From Stutzerimonas stutzeri (GTDB lineage: Bacteria > Pseudomonadota > Gammaproteobacteria > Pseudomonadales > Pseudomonadaceae), in NCBI GenBank assembly GCA_002387205.1, contig DGLA01000018.1, positions 11,213 through 75,212 on the forward strand: 64,000 bases of DNA. The letters run 5' to 3'. This document shows positions 16,719 to 25,660 of the stretch, one piece after another. The notes under the pieces are model-generated. The model worked only from the letters and a program-made list of their open reading frames with translations. It searched no databases and was not told the DNA's origin. The translations under genes were made by a program, and so were the position numbers. Position 1 is the first letter of the stretch, and each line of letters opens with the position of its first letter.

Positions 16719-19126
16719 CAGGCGAGCGTGCTCTCTTTCAGGACCATGCTCAGCTTCCGCGCCAGATGCTCCTCCCGGAAGGGCTTCTGAATGACCGTCG
16801 AGCTGCCCATCCCCAGTTCGCCAAGCTCGGCATAGCCGGTGACGAAGACCACGGGAAGCTTTGGATAGCGTGACAGCACCGCACGAGCAAGCTCGCCTCC
16901 GTTCATGCCGGGCATGGCGAAATCCGCCAGCACCAGATCGACCTCGGTCCCTTCTTCGAGCATCTGCAGGGCCATGCGACCGCTCTCGGCCTGTATGACT
17001 GCGTAACCCAGATTGCTCAGCATCTGCGCGGTCACTTCGCGTACCGCGTGGTCGTCATCGACTAGCAGAACGCTGTGTGACGCATCGTCGATAGGGGCGT
17101 CGTAATCATGCTCGGGCACACCCAGGGCATGCTTGGGTGCGGTTACTCGAGGTAGATAGACCATCACCGTGGTGCCCACGCCCAGCTCGGTCTCGATCCG
17201 CGCACCACCACCGGACTGTTTGGCGAAGCCGAATACCTGGGCAAGGCCGAGCCCGGAGCCCTTGCCGACCTCCTTGGTGGTGAAGAAAGGCTCGAAGGCT
17301 TTCTGCAGCACCTCGGCGGTCATGCCAGAGCCGGTGTCCTTGACCGACAGCACCACGTACTCACCCGGCCCCGGCTCCTCGGCCCGCTCCGCGGGTGCGG
17401 TGATCACGGCGTTTTCCGTGCGCAACGTCAGACAGCCACCGGTGCCCATGGCGTCGCGCGCATTGATGGCAAGGTTGAGGATGATCATCTCGATCTGGGT
17501 AGGATCGACCAGTGCGTGCCACAGCCTGGCGCAGGTATCGGTCTCGATGGTGACCGAGCCTCCCAGGGTGCTGTGCAGCAGGCTCAACAGGCCGACCAGT
17601 GTGTCGTTGAGGTCGACGGCCTTCGGGGCGAGCTGCTGGCGACGGGCAAAGGCCAGCAGCTGACTGGTGAGCGTAGCGCCGCGCTCGCCGGATTCCTGGA
17701 TGTACTGCAGACGGCTGAGCGACTTGGCCAGCGGCGCGCCTCTTTCCAGATCGTTCTTGAGAAAGCTGGTGCTGGTGAGGATCACCGTCAGCAGGTTGTT
17801 GAAGTCGTGTGCGACGCCAGCGGTGAGCTGGCCGACCGCCTCGAGGCGTTGCATCTGCTGCAGTGTGGCCTCGATACGTTCCCGCTCCTTGATCTGTTCG
17901 GTCAGTTCCCGGTTGGCGGCGGCGAGCTTGTCTACAGCGGCGATTTCACTGGTGATGTCGCGTGCTGCGGCATACATCATTCCGGCCTCGGGCACCGCCG
18001 TCCAGGACAGCCAACGGTAGCTGCCGTCGCGGTGCTGCATGCGGTTGACGAAGCGGTCGGTCACGTTACCGCAGCGGATGCGTTCGGTTTCCGCATGGGT
18101 CGCGCTGAGGTCATCGGCATGGACCAGCGACCACAACGGCGTGTCCAGCAATTGCTGGCGCGGCCAGCCCAGCACCTCTTCCCAGGCGGGATTGAGCGCA
18201 ACCACGGTGGTATCGAAGCGCATGACAGCCAACAGGTCGCGCGACAGTTCCCAGGTGCGGTCGCGCTCCCGGGTACGCTCTTGCACGCGCTCGCCCAATG
18301 TCTCGTTCATGCGCTTGAGCGCTTCGGTTGCCAGTTTCTGTTCGGTGACATCCATCACCACACCGATGAATCGCTTGCACAGGCCATTCTCGAAAAACGC
18401 CTGGCCGCGGGTTTCGAACCAGCGAATCTGGCCACAGTCGAGCATGATTCGATAATCGGTGGTGTATTCCCTGTCGCCGTTCTCGGTGCTGATGGCCCCC
18501 CAGACATGCTCACGCAGGCGCTGCAGGTCGTCTGGATGGCACAGTGATTCGAATACCCGGATATCAACTGGTGCATCATCCGGCAACCCGAACATGGCCC
18601 GGCAGCGGCGATCGAGAATCATCGTGCCGTTTTGCGGCTCATAGTCCCACATGCCGAGTCCGGCTGCGTCTATCGCAAGCCGCGCGCGCACCTCGACTTC
18701 ACGCAGCGCTTGCTCGGCGCGCAGTCGGCCGCGCCGCTCGTCCACTTCGCTGAGCGCGCGCTCGACGGCCTTGGGCAGAAAACTGAGGTTTTGCTTGAGC
18801 ACATAGTCAACGGCGCCGGACCGCATCATGTTCACGGCATGCTCTTCGCCGAACACGCCGGAAAGAAAGATGAAGGGTGTCTCCGGTGCGAGTTGCCGTG
18901 CTTCCTGCAGCACCTGGCTGCCGGAATAGCCGGGCAGGATGAAGTCCGAAAGAATCAGATCGAAGCATCGACGCTGCAAGGCCTCGACAACGCCAGACTG
19001 GTCATAGACCACTTCGCAATCGACGATATAACCGCTCTTTTCGAGCGTGACGAGCGCCAGCTCAGCGTCGTGCGGACTGTCTTCTACAAACAGGACGCTG
19101 ATAGGTGTTGTCGCTGGCATAACCAT
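16718..19126 (-). CDS. Hybrid sensor histidine kinase (REC-PAS-PAS-HisKA-HATPase-REC)
   Basis: An 802-residue cytosolic phosphorelay protein without membrane segments. Order: an N-terminal receiver (about 8-130, SDFILPG with the phospho-Asp), one PAS fold (about 145-275), a short coiled coil, a second PAS (about 300-415), a HisKA domain with the H-box GVAHDFNNLL (about 448), the HATPase domain (GSGMTAEV, GSGLGLAQVFGF), and a C-terminal receiver with LADFAMPGMNGGE. ATG at 19120 is an alternative start with an AGGA just upstream. Flanked by a phytochrome and a heme oxygenase, it probably relays the light signal; its PAS domains may also sense something else. Confidence 0.88.
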   Translation of the reverse strand: MVMPATTPISVLFVEDSPHDAELALVTLEKSGYIVDCEVVYDQSGVVEALQRRCFDLILSDFILPGYSGSQVLQEARQLAPETPFIFLSGVFGEEHAVNMMRSGAVDYVLKQNLSFLPKAVERALSEVDERRGRLRAEQALREVEVRARLAIDAAGLGMWDYEPQNGTMILDRRCRAMFGLPDDAPVDIRVFESLCHPDDLQRLREHVWGAISTENGDREYTTDYRIMLDCGQIRWFETRGQAFFENGLCKRFIGVVMDVTEQKLATEALKRMNETLGERVQERTRERDRTWELSRDLLAVMRFDTTVVALNPAWEEVLGWPRQQLLDTPLWSLVHADDLSATHAETERIRCGNVTDRFVNRMQHRDGSYRWLSWTAVPEAGMMYAAARDITSEIAAVDKLAAANRELTEQIKERERIEATLQQMQRLEAVGQLTAGVAHDFNNLLTVILTSTSFLKNDLERGAPLAKSLSRLQYIQESGERGATLTSQLLAFARRQQLAPKAVDLNDTLVGLLSLLHSTLGGSVTIETDTCARLWHALVDPTQIEMIILNLAINARDAMGTGGCLTLRTENAVITAPAERAEEPGPGEYVVLSVKDTGSGMTAEVLQKAFEPFFTTKEVGKGSGLGLAQVFGFAKQSGGGARIETELGVGTTVMVYLPRVTAPKHALGVPEHDYDAPIDDASHSVLLVDDDHAVREVTAQMLSNLGYAVIQAESGRMALQMLEEGTEVDLVLADFAMPGMNGGELARAVLSRYPKLPVVFVTGYAELGELGMGSSTVIQKPFREEHLARKLSMVLKESTLA

Positions 19127-19181
19127 CCTGTCGAGGATTCCGCACTACTGGAAAGACCTTCGTTCAAGCTGCGCAAGACGC

Positions 19182-19667
19182 TCAGCTCGAACCTTCATCG
19201 CCCTTGCGATCCCGAAGTTGCCGCTGCAAGCGCAGCGATCCAGGTGGGGGTTCGTTCAGGACGGCCCAGAAAATGCCCAGATCGGATATGTCTGCGACGA
19301 AATCGCGAAATTCGACCGGCTTTACCACGTAAGCGTTCACTCCGAGCTCATAGGCTTTGACCAGGTCAGGTTCTTCACGAGAGGAAGTAAGCATCACCAC
19401 GGGAATGCTGCGCAGTTCCGGTGTGTCGCGTACCGTCTTCAAAACCTCCAGACCGTCGACCTTGGGCAGCTTGAGGTCCAGTAGCAGCACGGCTGGGTTG
19501 CCATCGGCGCGGCCTGCATGGTCACCGCGGCGCAACAGGTAATCCAGTGCCTCGGCGCCATCGCGCATGACAATCACATCGTTGGCCAGCTGGCTGCGCT
19601 CGAGCGCCACCAGCGTCAGCTCGAGGTCATGAGGATTGTCCTCTATCAGCAGAATCGGCTTGAGCAT
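19182..19667 (-). CDS. CheY-like single-domain response regulator (Rcp1 type)
   Basis: A 161-residue receiver: acidic pocket EDN near residues 9-11, phospho-Asp in LLLDLKLPKVDG, conserved Thr/Ser in VMLTSS and Lys in VVKPVE. It has no output domain, and its longer loop (LRRGDHAGRADGNPAVLL) is typical of the Rcp1-type regulators paired with phytochromes. The gene begins 14 bp after the phytochrome stop with AGGAA upstream, making it the likely first phospho-acceptor of the phytochrome kinase. About 25 C-terminal residues past the receiver are basic and of unknown role. Confidence 0.88.
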   Translation of the reverse strand: MLKPILLIEDNPHDLELTLVALERSQLANDVIVMRDGAEALDYLLRRGDHAGRADGNPAVLLLDLKLPKVDGLEVLKTVRDTPELRSIPVVMLTSSREEPDLVKAYELGVNAYVVKPVEFRDFVADISDLGIFWAVLNEPPPGSLRLQRQLRDRKGDEGSS

Positions 19668-19680
19668 TTAGGTTCCTGTG

Positions 19681-21939
19681 CTAAATGGGTGATGCATAGG
19701 TGAGTCTGGGCAAGGAAAAGAAAAAGGTCGCGCCCTGGTTTATTTCGCCATTGGCCCAGACCTGGCCATCATGGCGCTCGATGATACGGCGCACGCTGGC
19801 CAGACCGATCCCGGTGCCTTCGAATTCTTCCATGCGATGCAGACGCTGGAAAACCCCGAACAGCTTGTTGGCGTATTGCATATTGAAGCCAACACCATTG
19901 TCACGCACATAAACGATGATCTCTTCGGAGCGCTCTTCGGCACCGATCTCGATAATGGCGTGCTCACGTTTTCGGCTGTACTTGATGGCATTGGAGACCA
20001 GATTGCGCAATGCCATGTGAATGAATGCCGCGTCGGCGACCACGATCGGCAGAGGATGAACCTGCCACTCTATGTTGCGACCTTCGCAGTCTGGTGCCAT
20101 CTCCTGGCGTATGGATTCGACCAGCGCCGAGAGGTTTACGTCGGACAAGCGCAGTGCGGCGCGACCCATTTGCGAAAAGCTCAGCAGGTTGTCCACCAAC
20201 GTTCCGGCAAACCGCGCCGCATCACCGATGTTGTCCAGAAAGCGCAGACCACGCTCGCTCAGTTTGCTGCCTTCGAGTTCGCCCAACAGCTCGGCGTAAC
20301 CGGCAATGTGCCGCAGCGGGGCGCGAAGGTCATGGGAAACGCTGTAGGAAAAGGATTCCAGTTCCTTGTTGCTCTCACGCAGCTCTCCGGCCAGCTGGGC
20401 CATTTCCTCGGCCTTGCGCAGCACGATGCCCAGCACAGCCGTGCGAAGCTCCAATGCGCCTTCCAGCTCAACCTGCTTCCAGGGCTGCGCAAAGCCGCGG
20501 ACCGTCTCCTTCCAGCTTTCGAAGCTGTTGCGTGGCGAAAGTCCCCCATTGCTGTCGATCCGTTTCTCCGGCTGCCCGGCCCAGTTCACCGTCTTGACCT
20601 GCTCTCGTCGGAACCAGACCAGATAGTGCGGGTGCAAGCGGGAAATGGAGATGGCCAGTATGCCGGCGCAATGCTCCGCCAGCTCCGGAATGGCCGGGAT
20701 GTCGCGACTCACGCAATCGGTGCTGAACACCAGTTGCTCGCGCTGTTGTGAAAGCCAGTGGCTCAGGCGTACCAGCAGGGGGGCGGGTGGTGTCTCGCCC
20801 ACCGGCTCGGATTGTTCACCGGATACGATGGCGCAGCCGACAGCCCCGGCGAAATCCAGCACGACCTTGGGCATGCCTTTGAAGCCCTCGAGCACGCTGT
20901 CGTGGTCCGCCATGGACGAGAGCAGTTCTACGATCTGCTGGCGCAGCTCTAGCTTGCGCTGGGCCAGCGCAGCGGCTTCCTTGGCCTCGATCTGCAAAGA
21001 GAGGATGCGACCCAGCAGCTCGCAGGCGGTGCGGGTCTGATAGTTGACCGCACGCGGCGTGGCATTGTGGCAGGAGATCAAGCCCCACAAGCGGCCCTGG
21101 ATGACGATGGAAACCGACATGGACGCCAGCGTGCCCATGTTGCGCATGTACTGCAGGTGCACGGGCGAGACGCTGCGCAGGGAGGCAAAGCTCAGGTCCA
21201 GCGGTTCTCCGGTTACCGGGTTGAGCGCTGGTAGAACGGGCGAGGGCTGGTAGTTGGCATCCTGAATGACGCGAACCAGGTTGTTGCAATAGAGCTGGCG
21301 GGCCTGAGGCGGGATATCCGAAGCGGGAAAGCACAGGCCCAGGTAGCGGGGATAGCCTTCATCGGCCTCCTCGGCGAGCACCAGTCCGTTGCCCTGGTCG
21401 TCGAAACGGTAGGCCTTGACCCTGCCGAACCCCGTGATGCGCTTGACCTCCCGAACGGCCAGCTGGCAGATGTACTGGAGATCCTGCGCTTCCTGCAGCT
21501 GAACGACAAAGGTGCGCATCAGCGGGTAGAGCTTGTCGTACGCAGCGCCGGAACTGCCGGACGACTCGAACTCGACGATCAACTGGCCTTTGTAGCGGTG
21601 GGCCAGCAGGGCCAGCGGGGGGTGGTCGCTGCGGCCCGGCAGGGTGATGCTGATGTCCTGCAGGTGGAACGGATTGTGATCATCTTCAGCCAAGGCTGCC
21701 AGACCCTCAGCGAAGCCGCAGTCGCCAATCAGCCTGGTCAGCGGCTGACCGAGAAGGGCCTGGGGCTCCACACCGAGCCATTGGCGGACATTCTCACTGG
21801 CCTGGACGATAGTCAGTTGTGGCTCGCTGAGCACCAGCAGGAAGCCATGCGGCTGGATGCTCCCCGGGATGTGAATCGGCTCATCACCACACTGGGCAAT
21901 CGCCTTGGCGAGCATGTCTTGATGTCTGATGGATGCCAC
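19681..21939 (-). CDS. bphP: Bacteriophytochrome histidine kinase
   Basis: Red/far-red photoreceptor kinase of the PAS-GAF-PHY-HisKA-HATPase type. The biliverdin-attaching cysteine is in QCGDEPIHIPGSIQPHG, at residue 17 counted from the start chosen here; the GAF signature FPASDIPPQARQLY and the H-box YSVSHDLRAPLRHIAGY are present, as is the ATP-binding GTGIGLASVRRI. I chose GTG at 21939 because AGGAG lies five bases upstream; an ATG at 21993 would add 18 residues with no such site. That gives 752 residues, a normal length. It heads the four-gene light-sensing cluster that ends with the heme oxygenase. Confidence 0.92.
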   Translation of the reverse strand: MASIRHQDMLAKAIAQCGDEPIHIPGSIQPHGFLLVLSEPQLTIVQASENVRQWLGVEPQALLGQPLTRLIGDCGFAEGLAALAEDDHNPFHLQDISITLPGRSDHPPLALLAHRYKGQLIVEFESSGSSGAAYDKLYPLMRTFVVQLQEAQDLQYICQLAVREVKRITGFGRVKAYRFDDQGNGLVLAEEADEGYPRYLGLCFPASDIPPQARQLYCNNLVRVIQDANYQPSPVLPALNPVTGEPLDLSFASLRSVSPVHLQYMRNMGTLASMSVSIVIQGRLWGLISCHNATPRAVNYQTRTACELLGRILSLQIEAKEAAALAQRKLELRQQIVELLSSMADHDSVLEGFKGMPKVVLDFAGAVGCAIVSGEQSEPVGETPPAPLLVRLSHWLSQQREQLVFSTDCVSRDIPAIPELAEHCAGILAISISRLHPHYLVWFRREQVKTVNWAGQPEKRIDSNGGLSPRNSFESWKETVRGFAQPWKQVELEGALELRTAVLGIVLRKAEEMAQLAGELRESNKELESFSYSVSHDLRAPLRHIAGYAELLGELEGSKLSERGLRFLDNIGDAARFAGTLVDNLLSFSQMGRAALRLSDVNLSALVESIRQEMAPDCEGRNIEWQVHPLPIVVADAAFIHMALRNLVSNAIKYSRKREHAIIEIGAEERSEEIIVYVRDNGVGFNMQYANKLFGVFQRLHRMEEFEGTGIGLASVRRIIERHDGQVWANGEINQGATFFFSLPRLTYASPI

Positions 21940-22024
21940 AATTTCTCCTGTCGAGCCCAGGTGGTGGGCTGTTGGCGACGAGCTGGGACCCATTGGGATG
22001 GCTACTAACGGCGTGAGACCGTCT

Positions 22025-22070
22025 GGCGAACCTGCTGTTGTCTGCGCGGCATACAGGTTCGCCTTTTTTT
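22025..22070 (+). terminator. Terminator-like hairpin in the bphP / SMI1 divergent region
   Basis: GGCGAACCTG (22025-22034) and CAGGTTCGCC (22054-22063) form a perfect ten-base-pair stem with a 19-base loop, followed by seven Ts on the plus strand. No annotated plus-strand gene ends here, so it would terminate an unannotated transcript antisense to the bphP leader, or be a relic of a lost gene. Confidence 0.65.
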
Positions 22071-22164
22071 CGAGCGGTCAGTACTTTAGCGCGACTGGTA
22101 CTGGCTAGCCAATGCGCGGGCTTGTATAAACGGCGCATCTTGAGACCGTCGAAGGGGGACTGTC

Positions 22165-22572
22165 ATGGAAGAAGTGATCGAACAGCTGCGGGAACTGAAT
22201 GAGCCGGTACCGGTACCGCTCGAGCTGCCGGATGATGACCGGCTGGTCGAAGTCGAAGAGGAATTGCTGATCAATCTGCCGTTCGGCTTGCGGGAGTTTC
22301 TTCTTACCGTCAGCGACGTTGTCTACGGTCGTCTGGAGCCGGTGACGGCAGTCGATCCACAGTCGCACACCTATCTTCCCGAAGTGGCCGCGAATGCCTG
22401 GGATGCGGGTGTGGAGCGGGACCTGCTGCCAATCTGCCAGGACGGGCCCGACTTTTATGTAGTCGATCTCGAGGGTGAGGTCATGCTTTTCGACGGCAGC
22501 GAGCACGAAATGACCGATGAGAGCTGGGAGTCGGTCTGGCACTGGGTTCGCGACGTTTGGCTGGAGAGTTGA
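22165..22572 (+). CDS. SMI1/KNR4 family protein
   Basis: A 135-residue acidic protein with the SMI1/KNR4 fold signature: an N-terminal helix, VEEELLINLPFGLREFLLTVSD in the first third, and the later DGPDFYVVDLEGEVMLFDG segment. Family members include contact-dependent toxin immunity proteins, but in Pseudomonas single chromosomal copies like this have no assigned function, and no toxin gene is adjacent. The gene starts with AAGGGGG upstream. Confidence 0.75.
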   Translation: MEEVIEQLRELNEPVPVPLELPDDDRLVEVEEELLINLPFGLREFLLTVSDVVYGRLEPVTAVDPQSHTYLPEVAANAWDAGVERDLLPICQDGPDFYVVDLEGEVMLFDGSEHEMTDESWESVWHWVRDVWLES

Positions 22573-22627
22573 TGAACGTATCGGCCACCATGTCCTGGCC
22601 GTGCGCTGCCAGCCGGCTGCTGCACCC

Positions 22628-23002
22628 ATGGTGACGCTCGGCAACCTGTTCGTCTTTCTCTTGCTGCTCTCTGCTGGCGCCTGGCTGTGGCACTCCCACG
22701 GCATTCGCGAAAGGGCGCTTGTCGCGGTGCGGCAGCATTGCAAGAAGATGGATGTCGAACTGCTCGATGGGAACGTAGCCTTTCGCCGTCTCGGGCTGAT
22801 TCGTGATTCCCGCGGCCAGCGACGTTTTGCGCGGGTCTATGGTTTCGAGTTCACGGTGACAGGCGAGCAGCGCCACCAGGGCAGCATCCTGATGTTCGGT
22901 GCACGTCCAGGTCCCATCGAAATGGATGCGCATCCATGTCCCTCCCGCCCGGATTCCGGTCGGGTGATACAGATGGACGACTGGCGGCGGCGTGGCGACT
23001 AG
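22628..23002 (+). CDS. DUF3301 family membrane-anchored protein
   Basis: A 124-residue protein with one N-terminal membrane helix (about residues 4-18, GNLFVFLLLLSAGAWLW) and a cytoplasmic domain with RRLGLIRDSRGQRRFARVYGFEFT, characteristic of DUF3301. I chose ATG 22628, which places the start directly before the membrane helix; longer in-frame readings overlap the preceding gene. Function unknown. Confidence 0.75.
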   Translation: MVTLGNLFVFLLLLSAGAWLWHSHGIRERALVAVRQHCKKMDVELLDGNVAFRRLGLIRDSRGQRRFARVYGFEFTVTGEQRHQGSILMFGARPGPIEMDAHPCPSRPDSGRVIQMDDWRRRGD

Positions 23003-23016
23003 CCCTGGATCGACCG

Positions 23017-23979
23017 TTATACGCGGCAGTCGGCTATCGCCTCGTTCAAGCGTCTTTCATCTTGCGGTTCGCCAAAGATCAGCTCGAGTCGCGAGTCCCT
23101 GCGCCATTCGCTGCAGGCAAAGACCAGCGGAGCTCCCTTGAGGGCATTGGCCGACTGCCAGCCATCCATGCCTTGCATGACCAGCTTGGCGCGCTGCCAT
23201 GCCAGGTCGTTCAGCCAGCGCTTGAGCTGTTGCAGGTCGAACCGTTGGCTTGGATGCCAGCGCCAACCAATGCTCCAGCCATCGGCGCTGCCCCCGCTCT
23301 GGCAGATCGGCTGTTTCGGATCCGGCCAGACACTGCCGAGGGCTGGCGCTGCAGCGGGCAGTGACGGCTCCCGATTGGCTGGCCCCGGTCGCTGATCGAT
23401 GCCAGGCAACAAGCCGATCGGCAGCTGGCCTTGTTCCGTCCAGCACTGAGCGATGGGCGGCAGCCGATTCTTTAATGTCAGCCGTTCGGCCTGATTCAGC
23501 CCGTCGCTCTTGTTTATCACCAGCAGACCGCAGCCTTGCATTGCCTGCTGCTGGCTCGCGGCTAGCGATTCGCCGCGCAACAGCGCCGGCCCATCGAGGA
23601 CGGCCACGCATGGCTGCAGCGCAAGCACCTCGTGCCAGGGTGGAGACGAGAGCTGTTCAAGCAGTTCGGCGGGATGGCCCAGGCCGGAAGGCTCGATGAG
23701 CAGGCGGTCCGGCCTCGCCTTGCGCAACAAGCGGCCCAGGCCGATCTGGAACGGCACGCCGTTCACGCAACATAGGCAACCGCCGGCCACTTCTGCCAGG
23801 CTGACGCCCGCATCGTCAGTTGTGAGCAGTGCCGCATCGAGGCCGATCTGCCCGAATTCGTTGACCAGGATGGCCCAGCGCTCGCTGGCAGGTTTCTGCA
23901 TCAGCAGGGCGCGAATCAGACTGGTCTTGCCTGCGCCTAGCGTGCCAATGATCAGGTGTGTCGGGATATAGGAGAGCAT
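23017..23979 (-). CDS. COG0523 (CobW/Nucleostemin-like) metal-related GTPase
   Basis: G3E-family GTPase, 320 residues. The P-loop GTLGAGKTS is at residues 12-20, the family's metal-binding GGCLCC follows near residue 68, and NKSD is the guanine-specificity motif. COG0523 proteins deliver or sense metals (Zn, Co, Ni); the substrate cannot be told here and I see no Zur box upstream. The start at 23979 puts the P-loop close to the N-terminus as usual; a longer upstream reading runs over the divergent gene. Confidence 0.85.
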   Translation of the reverse strand: MLSYIPTHLIIGTLGAGKTSLIRALLMQKPASERWAILVNEFGQIGLDAALLTTDDAGVSLAEVAGGCLCCVNGVPFQIGLGRLLRKARPDRLLIEPSGLGHPAELLEQLSSPPWHEVLALQPCVAVLDGPALLRGESLAASQQQAMQGCGLLVINKSDGLNQAERLTLKNRLPPIAQCWTEQGQLPIGLLPGIDQRPGPANREPSLPAAAPALGSVWPDPKQPICQSGGSADGWSIGWRWHPSQRFDLQQLKRWLNDLAWQRAKLVMQGMDGWQSANALKGAPLVFACSEWRRDSRLELIFGEPQDERRLNEAIADCRV

Positions 23980-24069
23980 GGCGCTATGGTGCGCATTCCG
24001 GCTATGGGATGAAAGCGCTTTGCGTGGCTGCGTGCTAGAGTCGCCGCGGTCGATCGGGAGGGGTTGGTG

Positions 24070-24426
24070 ATGCGTTCGCTGTTCATGTTGTTGGTCGGGG
24101 TGGGACTCGCCGGTGAGGCGCTTGCTGAAGGCTGCATCGTACATAGCCAGGACGATCGGATCGAGGTCAAGGTCTGCCAGCAGAACCGCAGCATTCCTGA
24201 CGAGTTGTTTCGCACCGGATTTTGCCAGCCGGACCTGAAGAACCAGAATGTTGAGGTCACTTTCGTCGAAGAATGTCCTAGCGGGGCGTTTGGCATATGT
24301 CGCAATGCTCAGGTGTCCAACATGCCGTATCGCCAGGACATCCACTATTACGGTGTGGCCAGCGATGCGCGCTTTCTGCAGCCCAGCTGCGAGCAAACCA
24401 GCGCAGGCGAGTGGGACACCGAGTAG
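24070..24426 (+). CDS. Small secreted cysteine-rich protein, function unknown
   Basis: A 118-residue product with a signal peptide (MRSLFMLLVGVGLAGEALAEG, cleavage after about residue 19) and six cysteines in the mature part, likely three disulfides in the periplasm. GGGAGG lies upstream of ATG 24070. It is divergent from the COG0523 GTPase with a short spacer. I do not recognise the family. Confidence 0.65.
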   Translation: MRSLFMLLVGVGLAGEALAEGCIVHSQDDRIEVKVCQQNRSIPDELFRTGFCQPDLKNQNVEVTFVEECPSGAFGICRNAQVSNMPYRQDIHYYGVASDARFLQPSCEQTSAGEWDTE

Positions 24427-24447
24427 TAGCTCAACGCTTCAGCGACA

Positions 24448-24463
24448 GGTTCCACGTGGAACT
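24448..24463. other. parS-like ParB-binding site
   Basis: A perfect 14-base palindrome, GTTCCACGTGGAAC (24449-24462), identical to the core of the bacterial parS consensus TGTTCCACGTGGAACA; only the two outermost bases differ. It lies between two convergent genes 20 kb from parAB, the position and density expected of origin-proximal parS sites in Pseudomonas. Confidence 0.85.
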
Positions 24464-24472
24464 CTTCAGCTG

Positions 24473-24997
24473 CTAGCGTTGCGGTTTGAGGCTGCCGCAG
24501 TCTTCGCCCACCCAGCGTCCACGCGAAAGCATGCGGCTGCTGCCTTGCTGCTCTCCAACGGTGTATTCGGTCTCGATCGTACTCGCAACTTCGCGCTCGC
24601 TGATCAACCGGGTCTCTCCCTGACCCTTCGCATCGGGGCATTCGAAGCGAAACCTCCACAGGTTCTCCGTCTGCTCGAGTACCTCCTGAGTACAACCTGG
24701 CTCGTCCTGAAAGGGCAGTTCACGGGATTGAACCTGGGCTTCGCTCAGGCATAGCCGAACGCCACCCGAGCCCAGCTCGACGCCTTGCTCCGCCAGCATC
24801 GCCTCCATCATTTTGCGTTGTTCCGGTGGTAGCGCCTTCATCTGTTCGAGCATCTCAGCCATGCCCGGCATCTGCATGCCATCCACTTCGAGCCTGTCAC
24901 TGGTGAATTCCCAAAGCCCCGGCAATAACTGTGTCGCCTGAGCGGGCAGCGCAACGGCCAGCAGGGTTGCAGCTGTGAGTGTGGCAAGGGATGTCAT
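24473..24997 (-). CDS. DUF3617 family periplasmic protein
   Basis: A 174-residue protein with a signal peptide (MTSLATLTAATLLAVALPAQA), then the DUF3617 start PGLWEFTS, a Met/Glu-rich stretch (residues 40-70) and four cysteines in pairs typical of the family. Function unknown; predicted periplasmic. Convergent with the preceding secreted gene, with the parS-like site between them. Confidence 0.75.
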   Translation of the reverse strand: MTSLATLTAATLLAVALPAQATQLLPGLWEFTSDRLEVDGMQMPGMAEMLEQMKALPPEQRKMMEAMLAEQGVELGSGGVRLCLSEAQVQSRELPFQDEPGCTQEVLEQTENLWRFRFECPDAKGQGETRLISEREVASTIETEYTVGEQQGSSRMLSRGRWVGEDCGSLKPQR

Positions 24998-25099
24998 GGC
25001 TGTCTCCGATGATGGGCCTATCGGGAGCCTAGTCCAGCTTCGTTAAAAGCCCAATGCAGGCTGTCTCGTTGCAAGCGAAGCATCTGGCATTGAGTTGAT

Positions 25100-25118
25100 G
25101 AGAAGCGTTAGCATTACC
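25100..25118. promoter_or_regulatory. Possible Fur box upstream of the FecI-like sigma gene
   Basis: The 19-mer at 25100-25118 matches the classic Fur box (GATAATGATAATCATTATC) at 12 of 19 positions, the right half better than the left. It lies 27 bp before the sigma-factor start, where Fur control would be expected. The match alone is weak. Confidence 0.3.
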
Positions 25119-25144
25119 ATCTTCACGATGATGGGCGACCCTTC

Positions 25145-25660
25145 ATGGCAGCTGACGGTCTGGTTCGGCAACAGGTGGTGCACCGACTCTATGTCGATCA
25201 TCAGGGCTGGCTGAACGGCTGGTTGCGGCGCCAGCTCGGCTGCAGCCAGAGAGCGGCGGACCTCGCTCAGGACACCTTCGTGCGAGTGCTGAGCAAGGAT
25301 CAGGGACTGGACTCGATCCGTGAACCGCGGGCGTATCTGCACATCATCGCCCGTGGCCTGCTGATCAACCATTGGCGTCGGCGGCAAATCGAGCAGGCGT
25401 ACCTGGAAGCCATCGCGCTGCAACCGGAGGCGCTGGCACCTTCGCCTGAATCCCAGGCGCTGGTGGTCGAAACGCTGATGCAGGTTGACGCCATGCTGGC
25501 TCGACTTCCGGAAAAGGTGCGGCGTGCATTTCTCCTGTCTCAACTGCACGGCATGACCTACGCCGCCATCGCGATTGAACTGGGCGTGTCCGAACGGATG
25601 GTCAAGAAGTACATGGCGCAGGCCATGCTGCACTGCCTGACCCTGATCGAGGACGACTAG
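25145..25660 (+). CDS. ECF sigma factor, FecI-like
   Basis: A 171-residue extracytoplasmic-function sigma factor with region 2 (AADLAQDTFVRVLSKD) and region 4 (MTYAAIAIELGVSERMVKKY). With the FecR-like gene starting at the next base and a TonB receptor with an N-terminal signalling domain downstream, it forms a standard cell-surface signalling set: siderophore binding outside activates the sigma factor through the anti-sigma protein. The inducing siderophore is unknown. Confidence 0.9.
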   Translation: MAADGLVRQQVVHRLYVDHQGWLNGWLRRQLGCSQRAADLAQDTFVRVLSKDQGLDSIREPRAYLHIIARGLLINHWRRRQIEQAYLEAIALQPEALAPSPESQALVVETLMQVDAMLARLPEKVRRAFLLSQLHGMTYAAIAIELGVSERMVKKYMAQAMLHCLTLIEDD

